Source of the DNA: Tahibacter harae
Lineage (GTDB): Bacteria; Pseudomonadota; Gammaproteobacteria; Xanthomonadales; Rhodanobacteraceae
Length of the DNA stretch: 64,000 nucleotides
Assembly: GCF_024437735.1 (NCBI RefSeq)
Contig: NZ_JANFQO010000027.1
Span: forward strand, 1-64,000
Direction: 5' to 3'
Shown here: in pieces, positions 54,501-61,961 of the stretch
Layout: each line of letters begins with the position of its first letter
Numbering within the stretch: position 1 is the first letter of the stretch
Notes under the pieces: model-generated
What the model was told of the DNA's origin: nothing
Database searches by the model: none
What the model saw: only the letters and a program-made list of their open reading frames with translations
Translations under genes and position numbers: made by a program

Positions 54501-55164
54501 CGTAGCCCGGCTTGACCACGACCGTGATTGCCTTCTGCAGGCCGGTCACCACTTCGCGCGCGGAGCCCAGGTCCAGCAGCACCGGCGTGCCGTCGTTCTT
54601 GATGAGGATGTTGTCGGGCGCAATGTCGCGATGGAAAACATTTCGCGAATGCAGCAGTTCCAGCACATCCAGCACCGGCGCGACGATGCCGCGCAGCCAG
54701 GGCTCATCGCCGCGGCCGCCCATTTCCTTCAGCACCGAGCGCAAGGTTTTCCCGGTGTAGCGCGGCATGACCATGTAGGCCGTGCCGTTCTCCTCCCAGA
54801 ACTGCAGCACCTCGACCAGGCCGGGATGCTTGAACTGCGCGAGCAGGCGGGCTTCGTTGATGAAACCGTTGAGGCCGGCTTCAAACGTCTCGCGGTTGTG
54901 TTCCGAACGGATGCGCACCGTGGTGGAGGCGACGCGGCCGGCCAGCGAGATGGGAATGTATTCCTTGATCGCGACATCGCGCATGAGCTGCAGGTCGCGC
55001 GCACCGTAGACGATGCTGAACCCGCCCTCGCCCAGGGTTTCGATGATTTCGAACTCGCGTAGCCGCATTCCCGCGACCAGCGCGTTCCCCGGCGCGAGAT
55101 CCCCGGCCTGCGGTGTCTTGCCGGAAATGATCGGAGCGACGCGGGCGTTTACAGTTGCGTCCAT
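51568..55164 (-). CDS. ppkA: PpkA-like T6SS Ser/Thr kinase with PEGA domain
   Basis: 1,198 residues. An N-terminal Hanks-type kinase (about residues 36-312) has GEGGFS (45-50), AIKEY with Lys67, HRDIAPDN (178-185) and DLG at 198-200 in place of DFG, followed by PGYAPIEQY. The HRD-A-PDN loop with Ala in place of Lys is atypical for Ser/Thr kinases yet recurs in bacterial PpkA relatives. A roughly 560-residue Ala/Pro-rich cytoplasmic linker follows, then one transmembrane helix (about 897-917), another linker and a periplasmic PEGA domain (about 1118-1195). It should phosphorylate the FHA protein TagH, opposed by PppA. First gene of the minus unit, with a likely promoter at 55,198-55,226. Confidence 0.9.
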   Translation of the reverse strand: MDATVNARVAPIISGKTPQAGDLAPGNALVAGMRLREFEIIETLGEGGFSIVYGARDLQLMRDVAIKEYIPISLAGRVASTTVRIRSEHNRETFEAGLNGFINEARLLAQFKHPGLVEVLQFWEENGTAYMVMPRYTGKTLRSVLKEMGGRGDEPWLRGIVAPVLDVLELLHSRNVFHRDIAPDNILIKNDGTPVLLDLGSAREVVTGLQKAITVVVKPGYAPIEQYSSDFALPQGPWTDVYAVGALLHFALTGSPPPASISRIMKDSLQPLASAGLSGYSREFLTAVDRALALQPNDRPQSIAELRELLRVTKDDKTVIALAVAEPLVVPEAPPAIEIEAVLPEPPAPREPEDERTVIVSAQEVAELVKQLAGAKAAAAAAAAAAGPTTPAAGTANVAPPPAAPNNVPAAATSTGVPAAAASQIAPAGAVPAGAPAVASNAAPVSPAPSLIAVAAAAAVPPAAVEPVSIPPSPATAPDAGVAALLADLPPLDDVLASVEASSGLPGGASAAGPSAAFGQAAFAAAPADAAALAAVSAASSLLAPAPAVAAPAQPALPEPVAAVAPPATPEPLAAFVAPAIPEPVAPLAPPAIAEPVAGFAESVAPTVFAAPVAEVPAVPAVAAVAAAPEPARAFVIDAAALSLAEPAPLAPPPAVAAAPVPVPEFTLEPMVVAEEPASAEPQVVSEFRFEAELASKAAPAVPPTAASAAAAPSASAATPPAATPAADPDATMAMPLPRQLVEAAQNAARSEAARHETPKPETPKPEARRTPPPVAPAQLASRPQAATPPPASAPRPAAPANDATVVLSAPDAQALARALGSGTPAAKDSASALDLDPLAAPTQQPKVESNSFPEMEELLSGRLAPEARPVAVPAIRTPPAGAATETAAAGAAAPNRGWVIPTVIAACLAVVAVLSFAAWRLLSGPSEAPVPPPVAAETTPAVPAVTAGTDPAASAPSADAGSQAGVADTGAAPAAADTNAVASAAPDPNAVAADPNAPAPGTGAGAVAPAAADPSAPPLADASQVLGTQPPPAEVTSAALESPGQTLPVTPPPAAEPPPAAVAAQPAAPAEPAPAVASADTVKTVDVTGANPRRDSESSSRPRETASTARSRRDAKPAAASVGNVKLSIQPWGEVWINGSLRGVSPPLRFLQLEPGTYNVELRNPGLQSLRRQLTVTAGQPTSIEHRFQPAGSGAAQ

Positions 55165-55666
55165 GCCTGCGAATCGGAGAGGGAGGGCGTCGTATGCAAT
55201 TTAGGCTAAATGATTGCGCAGTGCAAAGAGGAGGTTTGGCCTTTGTGACCGGCATCCGTATTTCACGCTGCACGCTCCCTAATATTACGTCAACGATTTG
55301 TGATGCAGTCGTTGTTTCATCCGCCTGCAAGAATGCGCCGCTAGCAATGCAAAGATGACACGCTGCCAGCAGTCATCCGACGGCTGCGTGCGGCGCCGGA
55401 GCGGCCGGCCCAGCGTAGCGCCGCGGCGCTACCGGCCAATGACAACGGCAGCCCGTCTCAGGGCGCGCGATGCAGTGCACACACAGTGATTTCGGCGTAC
55501 CCTGACAGCCGCCGCAGGCCGTTTGCGTACCCCGATAGGTTTTGATAGCTTCAAAATTTTCAGGGCTTGGCCTGTGTGCGGACAGGTCGATACCGCAGCG
55601 GCGTGAGCGCGACCATACTGCGCTGCAGGCTCCGCTACGCTAGCGGACGCGCACGAGGGAGCGTGA
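55165..55666. other. Divergent promoter region between ppkA and tagH
   Basis: 502 bp, relatively A+T-rich, without a gene. The minus-strand promoter at 55,198-55,226 is listed. For the plus strand, a weak pair TTGCGT (about 55,523) and TAGCTT (about 55,546) could serve tagH, but is unconvincing. No sigma-54 site was found. Confidence 0.6.
55198..55226 (-). promoter_or_regulatory. Sigma-70-like promoter of the ppkA-tss unit
   Basis: On the minus strand TTGCAC (55226-55221), a 17-bp spacer and TAAATT (55203-55198). Transcription would start near 55,190, 26 nt before the ppkA ATG. Confidence 0.65.
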
Positions 55667-57691
55667 ATGGCGGTCAGGCTGGAACTGGTGGTGTTGTCTT
55701 ATAACGGCCAGGCATTGGCTGCGCCGTTGTGCCGCGCGCTGGATACGCCGGTGAGCGTCGGCCGCGGCAGCGACAACGACCTCGCGCTCAACGATCCCGA
55801 ACGGCTGATCTCCCGCCACCAGGCGCGCCTGAGCATGGGCGCCGGCGGCAGCGTCGACATCACCAACCTCAGCAGCAGCAGCTCGCTCTTCATCAACGGC
55901 ACGGAACTGGCGCCCGGCCGCATCTGCACCATGAATCCGACGGACCAGCTGCTGATGGGCCGCTACGTCCTGGGCCTGCGCCCGGCCGCTGCCGCAGCAC
56001 CGCTGAGCACGCCCGCGCCGGCGCACACGCCGTCGCCGGCCGCACAGATCATCCCGCCGCCGCAATCCGCTGCGCCGCCGCAGCCGGCGCAGATCATTCC
56101 GCCGCCGGCGTCGTATGCGCCGCCCTCGTATGCAGCGCCGGCCCAGGCCGCGCCCGCACCGCCGCCGCGTCCCGCACCCGTGCCGGTGCCGCCGGCCAGC
56201 CCTATGGCGACGCGGCCCAAGCCGGTGCAGATGATCCCGGACGATTTCGACGTGTTCTCGCCGCCCTCGGCGCCGCCGCTGCCCTTCAGCACACCGCTGC
56301 TGGAAGACGTGGTGATCGAGGACGCCAATGAAAAAGCCGCCGTGCGCGAGGTGTTCGCCGAGCTGCAGACGCTTGGCAACGATGTCATCGCCGAGCCGCT
56401 GGAGGAAGCGCGCCAGCGTTCGCGCGTGCTCGATCTGAACCGCAACGGCCAGATCGATCCGCTGCAGCTGTTCGACAGCGGCATGGAAACCGCCGCCCCC
56501 AGCGCCTCGCTGGATCACGGCCTGGAAATCGATTCGCTGTTCGTGGTTCCCTCGCTGATTCCCGAGGCCGGCTTCGCACCGCCGCCGGGCGCGCCGCAAG
56601 CGGCCGCCGGCATGCCCGCCGCGCCGCCCGCGGCCGGCCCGTTGATTCCGCCCGGCGCGCCGAAACCCGCCGCGGTGCCGTCCGCGCCAGCCTATGCCGC
56701 GCCGCCGCCGGCCGGATCGGTCGCCGCGGCCGAACTCATGATGGCCGAGTTGCTGCAATCCGGCCCGGCGCTGGATCCGGCCACCGCCATCACCAGCTTC
56801 GACAATCTTTTACTGGATACGCCGCCCGGCGCGGCGCCGGCGCAGATTCCGCAAGCGCCGCCTGTTCCACAAGCGCCGCCTGTACAAACTGCACCGTCTG
56901 TACAGGCTGCGCCGGCCTATCCAGGCGCCGCGCCGCCGCATGCGTCGCCCGCGCTGCCGCCGCGTCCCGCACCACCGCCGGCCGCGGCAATGCCGCCTGC
57001 GCCGGTCGCGATGCCGCCCGCGGCGATGCCATCGGCCGCCGCGCCGGCCGCCGCCGCAGCACCCGCGCCCCCGGCCCATTTCGACACCGATGCCGCCGCC
57101 ATCCTGCGCGCCGCCTTTGCGCGCGGCTGCGGCATCGATGTCAACCATGTGGCCGAATTCACGCCGCAGGCGCTGGAGGTGCTGGGCCGCCTGTTCGCGG
57201 CGATGACCAGCGGCACCATCCGCCTCATGCACGGCCGCTCCTCCACCAAGCACGAGATGCGCGCCAACGTCACCATCATCGCCACCGACGGCAACAACCC
57301 GCTCAAGTTCGCGCCGGACAGCGCCTCGGCGCTGATGCAGCTGCTGGGCCGCGGCTCGCCCGCCTTCATGCCGCCGCTGCGGGCGATCGACGATGCCTTC
57401 GACGACCTTTCCGCCCACCAGGTCGGCCTGCTCGCCGGCTCGCGCGCGGCCATGTACGACGTCGCCGCCCTGCTCGGGCCGGACCGCTTCCTCGCCCTGG
57501 CCGGCGAACGCAGCGGGCTGGAGGCTATGATGCCGGCCAAGCACAAGGCGCGGCTGTGGGATCTGTACGCGACGGGCTACCAGGAGATGGTGGGCGCGGC
57601 GCGCGAAGAGTTCGAGAACCTGTTCCAGCGCGCGTTCGCCCGCGCCTACGAGCAGGAAATCGATCGCATCAATTCGGGGAAGAGCCGGTGA
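55667..57691 (+). CDS. tagH: FHA-domain T6SS regulator TagH (Fha1-like)
   Basis: 674 residues, GAGGGAG before the ATG. The N-terminal FHA domain (about 1-105) has VSVGRGSDNDL, ISRHQARL and an ISNLS-like ITNLSSSSSLFINGTEL, the phosphothreonine-binding loops. A long Pro/Ala linker follows with QIIPPP twice and an IPDDFDVF motif near residue 190, and there is a C-terminal TagH domain (about 475-665: FTPQALEVLGRLFAAMTSG, NNPLKFAPDSASALMQLLG, AFDDLSAHQVGLLAG). It should recruit phosphorylated partners and trigger assembly downstream of PpkA. Its stop overlaps the pppA start (GTGA). Confidence 0.92.
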   Translation: MAVRLELVVLSYNGQALAAPLCRALDTPVSVGRGSDNDLALNDPERLISRHQARLSMGAGGSVDITNLSSSSSLFINGTELAPGRICTMNPTDQLLMGRYVLGLRPAAAAAPLSTPAPAHTPSPAAQIIPPPQSAAPPQPAQIIPPPASYAPPSYAAPAQAAPAPPPRPAPVPVPPASPMATRPKPVQMIPDDFDVFSPPSAPPLPFSTPLLEDVVIEDANEKAAVREVFAELQTLGNDVIAEPLEEARQRSRVLDLNRNGQIDPLQLFDSGMETAAPSASLDHGLEIDSLFVVPSLIPEAGFAPPPGAPQAAAGMPAAPPAAGPLIPPGAPKPAAVPSAPAYAAPPPAGSVAAAELMMAELLQSGPALDPATAITSFDNLLLDTPPGAAPAQIPQAPPVPQAPPVQTAPSVQAAPAYPGAAPPHASPALPPRPAPPPAAAMPPAPVAMPPAAMPSAAAPAAAAAPAPPAHFDTDAAAILRAAFARGCGIDVNHVAEFTPQALEVLGRLFAAMTSGTIRLMHGRSSTKHEMRANVTIIATDGNNPLKFAPDSASALMQLLGRGSPAFMPPLRAIDDAFDDLSAHQVGLLAGSRAAMYDVAALLGPDRFLALAGERSGLEAMMPAKHKARLWDLYATGYQEMVGAAREEFENLFQRAFARAYEQEIDRINSGKSR

Positions 57692-58527
57692 ACACCTATC
57701 TCGCTGGCAGCGGCGTACGCATCGAATTCGCCACCTTGTCCGGCCAGGGCGGGCGCGAATACAACGAGGACGCCTGCGGCTACTGGACTTCCGAAGGCGG
57801 CGCCTGCTTCATCGTCTGCGACGGCGCCGGCGGCCACGGCGGCGGCGACGTGGCCTCGGAGACCGCCGTGCGCACCCTGCTGTCGGCCTATTCGTCGGCG
57901 CCGGAACTCAGTCAGCAGAACATAGAACGCATCATTACCCAGACCGACGTGGCCATCCGCTACGGCCAGCAGCTGGCCGGCGGCCTGCGCAAGATGAGCG
58001 CGACCGTGGCCGCGCTGTTCTTCGACGCCGCGGCGCAGAAGGCGCAGTGGTCCAACCTGGGCGACACGCGCCTGTACCTGATCCGCAAGCGCCAGTGCCG
58101 GCAGCTGACCAAGGACCACAGCGTGGTGCAGACCTTCGTCGACGCCGGCGTCATCGCCGAGTCGGAGATCCGCAACCACGCCAAGCGCAACCTGCTGTTC
58201 GCCGCGCTGGGCATGGGCGACGGCGTGCCGCCGGCGGCGCTGGAGACCGCCTTCGACATCGACGACGGCGACGCCTTCCTGCTTTGCACCGACGGCTTCT
58301 GGGAAGTGGTGCTGGAGGAGGAAATGGTCGAACAGCTGATCCGCTCCGACTCGGCCGAGGAATGGCTGCTGGCGATGGAACAGCTCATCAGCGCGCGCGG
58401 CACGCCGCTGCAGGACAACTACAGCGCGCTGGCGGTATGGGTGGGCCGTCCCAACGAGGTGACCATGCCCTGGCCGGACCAGGATGTCGCCAACCTGGTC
58501 GCCGAGGCCAGCCAGGATGCCGTCTGA
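57688..58527 (+). CDS. pppA: PP2C-type phosphatase PppA
   Basis: 279 residues from a GTG overlapping the tagH stop. It is a PPM/PP2C phosphatase that opposes PpkA and shuts down the T6SS. Metal motifs: REYNEDACGYW (residue about 24), CDGAGGHGGGDVAS (Asp and Gly of the dinuclear site), NLGDTRLYLIRKR, LLCTDGFWE and DNYSALAVWVG with the last Asp. All core acidic residues are present, so it should be active. Translational coupling to tagH suggests a fixed ratio of reader and phosphatase. Confidence 0.95.
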   Translation: MNTYLAGSGVRIEFATLSGQGGREYNEDACGYWTSEGGACFIVCDGAGGHGGGDVASETAVRTLLSAYSSAPELSQQNIERIITQTDVAIRYGQQLAGGLRKMSATVAALFFDAAAQKAQWSNLGDTRLYLIRKRQCRQLTKDHSVVQTFVDAGVIAESEIRNHAKRNLLFAALGMGDGVPPAALETAFDIDDGDAFLLCTDGFWEVVLEEEMVEQLIRSDSAEEWLLAMEQLISARGTPLQDNYSALAVWVGRPNEVTMPWPDQDVANLVAEASQDAV

Positions 58528-58646
58528 GCTGCCGCGCACCGCCGATCCACCCTGCTGACTGCGTTGTCATCACCCGGTTTTGCCCGGCGGACAAGCTCCC
58601 CCGACCTGTCCGCCCTTCCCCACCTCACATCACCGTCGATGCCGCC

Positions 58647-59198
58647 ATGACCGCCAACCGACCGCTACGCTCGCTGCTCCGCTCCGTTTCGCTGCTGTCC
58701 TGCCTCGTGCTGCTGGGCCTGCTCGGCGCCTGTTCCTCGGCGCCGAAGAAGCGCAACCCGGTCACGGTCGAAGTGACCCTGACCGCCAGCGCCAAGCTCA
58801 ATCCCGATCTGAACCTGCGCCCCTCGCCGGCCCAGGTCACTGTGGTCAAGCTCAAGCGCGCCGCACCCTTCATGCAGGCCGACTACTTCACCCTGGCCGA
58901 CGAGACCAAGGGCGACCTGGACGGCGTGGTCGTGCTGAAGGATCCGTTCGTCGTGCAGCCCGGCGCGACGGTCAAGAAGAGCTACACCTTCGACGCCGAC
59001 GAGGACGCCATCGGCGTGATGGTCGGCTACCGCGACATGGAGAACAGCGTCTGGCGTGCCGCCATGGACCTGCCGCCGCAACGCAAGAAGTGGATCAAGC
59101 TGCCGGAGTTCCTGAAAAGCGGCAAACCCACGGTCGGCTACACCGTGCAGCTGGACGAACGCAAGGTCACCCTGTCCGGCCCGCCGGTGAAGAAGTGA
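58647..59198 (+). CDS. tssJ: T6SS outer-membrane lipoprotein TssJ
   Basis: 183 residues from the ATG at 58,647; the frame is open further upstream but antisense-like. A lipoprotein signal peptide with LLGAC at residues 25-29 gives Cys29, followed by SSAPKKR. The mature part has a transthyretin-like beta-sandwich pattern: VEVTLTASAKLNPDLNLRPSPAQVTVVKL, an ADYFTLADE loop and the LDERKVTLSG last strand. TssJ anchors TssM to the outer membrane. It lies 119 bp after pppA and 42 bp before tssK. Confidence 0.93.
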   Translation: MTANRPLRSLLRSVSLLSCLVLLGLLGACSSAPKKRNPVTVEVTLTASAKLNPDLNLRPSPAQVTVVKLKRAAPFMQADYFTLADETKGDLDGVVVLKDPFVVQPGATVKKSYTFDADEDAIGVMVGYRDMENSVWRAAMDLPPQRKKWIKLPEFLKSGKPTVGYTVQLDERKVTLSGPPVKK

Positions 59199-59240
59199 GC
59201 GCGATGAGCCGCAACCGCAACGCCAGCCAGGGAAGGTGAG

Positions 59241-60575
59241 ATGGATCCATACAAGCGCGTGGTCTGGGCCGAGGGCATGTTCCTGCGGCCGCAGCATTTC
59301 CAGCAGCAGGAACGCTATTTCGAGTTCCACGCCCACCAGCGCAGCCTGGCGGCGGAGCCGTTCTTCTGGGGCTTCCGCGAACTGCGCCTGGACGTGGCCG
59401 CGCTGGCGGTGGGCAAGCTTGCGATCCAGAACGCGATCGGCCTGCTGCCCGACGGCACCTCCTTCGCCTTCCCGCAGCAGAGCGCCGCGCCCGAGCCGCT
59501 GCATTTCGGCGAAGGCGTGGTCAACCAGACCGTCTACCTCGCCCTGCCGCTGAAGCGCCCGGGCACCGAGCACGTGGTGTTCGAAGACAACCCTTCCTCG
59601 CTGGCGCGCTACACCGTCAGCGACGCAGTGGTGCGCGACGAGAACTCCATCGCCGGCGAGCCGGCCGACCTGCAGCTGGGCACGCCGCGCCTGCGCCTGG
59701 TGCTGGAAAAGGATCTCGCCGACGGCTGGCTGGGCGTAGGTGTGGCGCGCGTGGTCGAGTGCCGCAGCGACCGCCAGCTGCTGCTGGACAGCGAATACAT
59801 ACCGCCGGTGGTGTGCTGCTCGGCCTTCGGCTATCTCATGTCGCTGCTCAACGAGCTGCACGGCCTGGTCAACCAGCGCGCCGACGTGCTGGCCGAGCGC
59901 CTGAGCCAGCCCGGCCGCGGCGGCGTGTCCGAAGTGGGCGAATTCCTGCTGCTGCAGATGCTCAACCGCTGGCAGCCGTTCTTCGCCCACCTGCTGAACC
60001 CGTCGGTGCTGCATCCGGAGCGCTTCTACGGCGCGCTGGTGCAGATCGCCGGCGAGCTGGCCACCTTCATGGAAGCCTCGCGCCGGCCGACCACCTGGCC
60101 GCACTACGATCACGACGATCTGTACGGCTGCATCATGCCGCTGATGTTCCTGCTGCGCCGCGGCCTGTCCACGGTGCTGGAGCAGAACGCGATACAGATC
60201 GACCTGCAGATCCGCAACTACGGCGTGCGCGTCGGCCACGTCAACGACACCGAACTGCTGCGCAGCGCCCAGTTCATCCTCGCCGTGCACGCGAGCACGC
60301 CGCCGGAAACCCTGCGCACGCACTTCCCCACCCAGGTCAAGATCGGCCCGGCCGACAAGATCCGCGATCTGGTCAACCTGCACCTGCCGGGCGTGGGCCT
60401 GCGCCTGCTGCCGGTGGCGCCGCGCCAGATCCCGTATCACGCCGGCTACCACTATTTCGAGATGGACACCTCGGTGGAGTTGTGGAAACAGCTGCAGAAC
60501 ACTGGCACGCTGGCGCTGCATGTGGCCGGCGAATTCCCCGACCTGGAACTGGAATGCTGGGCCGTGCGGCGCTGA
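59241..60575 (+). CDS. tssK: T6SS baseplate/membrane-complex linker TssK
   Basis: 444 residues with the classic TssK opening VVWAEGMFLRPQHFQQQERYFE. Other markers: FGYLMSLLNELHGLVNQRADVLAERL, FLLLQMLNRWQPFFAHL, and LHLPGVGLRLLPVAPRQIPYHAGYHYFEMD near the C-terminus. Trimeric TssK connects the TssEFG wedge to TssL/TssM. Confidence 0.97.
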   Translation: MDPYKRVVWAEGMFLRPQHFQQQERYFEFHAHQRSLAAEPFFWGFRELRLDVAALAVGKLAIQNAIGLLPDGTSFAFPQQSAAPEPLHFGEGVVNQTVYLALPLKRPGTEHVVFEDNPSSLARYTVSDAVVRDENSIAGEPADLQLGTPRLRLVLEKDLADGWLGVGVARVVECRSDRQLLLDSEYIPPVVCCSAFGYLMSLLNELHGLVNQRADVLAERLSQPGRGGVSEVGEFLLLQMLNRWQPFFAHLLNPSVLHPERFYGALVQIAGELATFMEASRRPTTWPHYDHDDLYGCIMPLMFLLRRGLSTVLEQNAIQIDLQIRNYGVRVGHVNDTELLRSAQFILAVHASTPPETLRTHFPTQVKIGPADKIRDLVNLHLPGVGLRLLPVAPRQIPYHAGYHYFEMDTSVELWKQLQNTGTLALHVAGEFPDLELECWAVRR

Positions 60576-60671
60576 CCGCGCGCCCATCCGCAACACCGAC
60601 GCCGCACGGCCGGGCAGGAAGCCCGGCCGCGAAGTACAGATGTATGGTCCTGACCCCCTGACAGAACCGCC

Positions 60672-61961
60672 ATGTCCAATTCGTTCAACGCCGGCAACAA
60701 CCGCACCTTCGTGATGCCCAGCCCGGGCGGCGCCGCCGCTCCGCTGTCGGGCGCCGCGCAGCCCGTGTGGCAGTCGCACGAGCCGGAAATCCCCTCGGGC
60801 AACACGCCGCTGATCGCGGTGGCGAACCCCATACTCAACCTGGTCTACCAGATCCGCACCCTGGTGCATAACGCCGATCCGGAACGGCTCAGGAACTACC
60901 TGGCCGACGAGATCCGCCGCTTCGACGCCAACGCCAAGGCCCAGGGCGTACCGGCCGAGCACATCGTCGCCGCGCGCTACTGTCTCTGCACCGTGCTGGA
61001 CGAGGCCGCCGCGCAGACGCCCTGGGGCGGCTCCGGCGCCTGGTCCAAGAATTCACTTCTGGTCACTTTCCACAACGAGACCTGGGGCGGCGAGAAATTC
61101 TTCCAGCTGCTGGCCAAGCTGGCCCAGTCGCCCTCGCAGCACCTGGACGTGCTGGAACTGATGTACTACTGCATCGCGCTGGGCTTCGAGGGCCGCTACC
61201 GCATCGTCTCCAACGGCCAGAGCCAGCTGGAGAACCTCAAGCGCCGCCTGGCCGACATCATCAAGAACGGCCGCGGCGTGCCCGACCGCGCGCTCTCGCT
61301 GCACTGGCAGGGCCACGCGGCGGAGCTGCCGCGCATCTGGGGCATGGTGCCGGTATGGGTCTCGGCCATACTCGCCGTGGTGCTGGGCGTGGGCGTCTAC
61401 ATGCTGCTGTCGTTCTGGCTGGCGGCGCGCTCGGACAAGAGCTTCCTCGCCATCAGCGCGCTCAAGCTGCCCTCGCCGCCGCCAGTGGTGCGCGACGCGC
61501 CGCCGCCGCTGCGCTTCTCCAAGTTCCTGGAGAAGGAAATCCGCGAAGGCCTGGTGTTCGTCAAGGAGAACTCCGAGCAGAGCACCGTGGTGATCCGCGG
61601 CGACGGCCTGTTCGAATCCGGCAGCGCCACCATGCGGCCGCAATACCGCGACATCGTCGACCGCATCGCCGCGGCCATCAACGAGGTCAAGGGCCGCGTC
61701 CTGGTCAGCGGCCATACCGATGACCGCCCGATCCGCAGCGTGCGCTTCCCGTCCAACTGGGAACTGTCCAAGGAACGCGCCCGCGCCGTCACCGCCCAGC
61801 TGGAAACCACCGTGCGCACGCCCGGCCGCATCACCATCGAGGGCCGCGGCGAAGCCGATCCGGTCGCCGACAACACCACGCCGGCAGGACGCGCGCAGAA
61901 CCGCCGCGTCGAAATCACGGTATTCGCCTCGCCGGCCGAGCTGAACAAGGAGGTTCGCTAG
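60672..61961 (+). CDS. tssL: T6SS membrane protein TssL with OmpA-like domain
   Basis: 429 residues. The cytoplasmic TssL/DotU domain (about 40-215) has NPILNLVYQIRTL, YCLCTVLDEAAAQTPWG, LLVTFHNETWGGEKFF and LELMYYCIALGFEGRYR. One transmembrane helix follows (about 225-250), then a periplasmic OmpA-like peptidoglycan-binding domain (about 300-420: LVSGHTDDRPI, NWELSKERARAV, GRGEADPVADN and NRRVEI). This is the long (evolved) TssL that attaches the membrane complex to the wall. Its stop overlaps the tssM start by one base. Confidence 0.96.
   Translation: MSNSFNAGNNRTFVMPSPGGAAAPLSGAAQPVWQSHEPEIPSGNTPLIAVANPILNLVYQIRTLVHNADPERLRNYLADEIRRFDANAKAQGVPAEHIVAARYCLCTVLDEAAAQTPWGGSGAWSKNSLLVTFHNETWGGEKFFQLLAKLAQSPSQHLDVLELMYYCIALGFEGRYRIVSNGQSQLENLKRRLADIIKNGRGVPDRALSLHWQGHAAELPRIWGMVPVWVSAILAVVLGVGVYMLLSFWLAARSDKSFLAISALKLPSPPPVVRDAPPPLRFSKFLEKEIREGLVFVKENSEQSTVVIRGDGLFESGSATMRPQYRDIVDRIAAAINEVKGRVLVSGHTDDRPIRSVRFPSNWELSKERARAVTAQLETTVRTPGRITIEGRGEADPVADNTTPAGRAQNRRVEITVFASPAELNKEVR

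Noticed and set aside
55165..55666. Possible sigma-54 promoter in the T6SS divergent region.
   Set aside because: No sequence fits the GG/GC -24/-12 pattern; a sigma-70 pair fits better for the minus strand.
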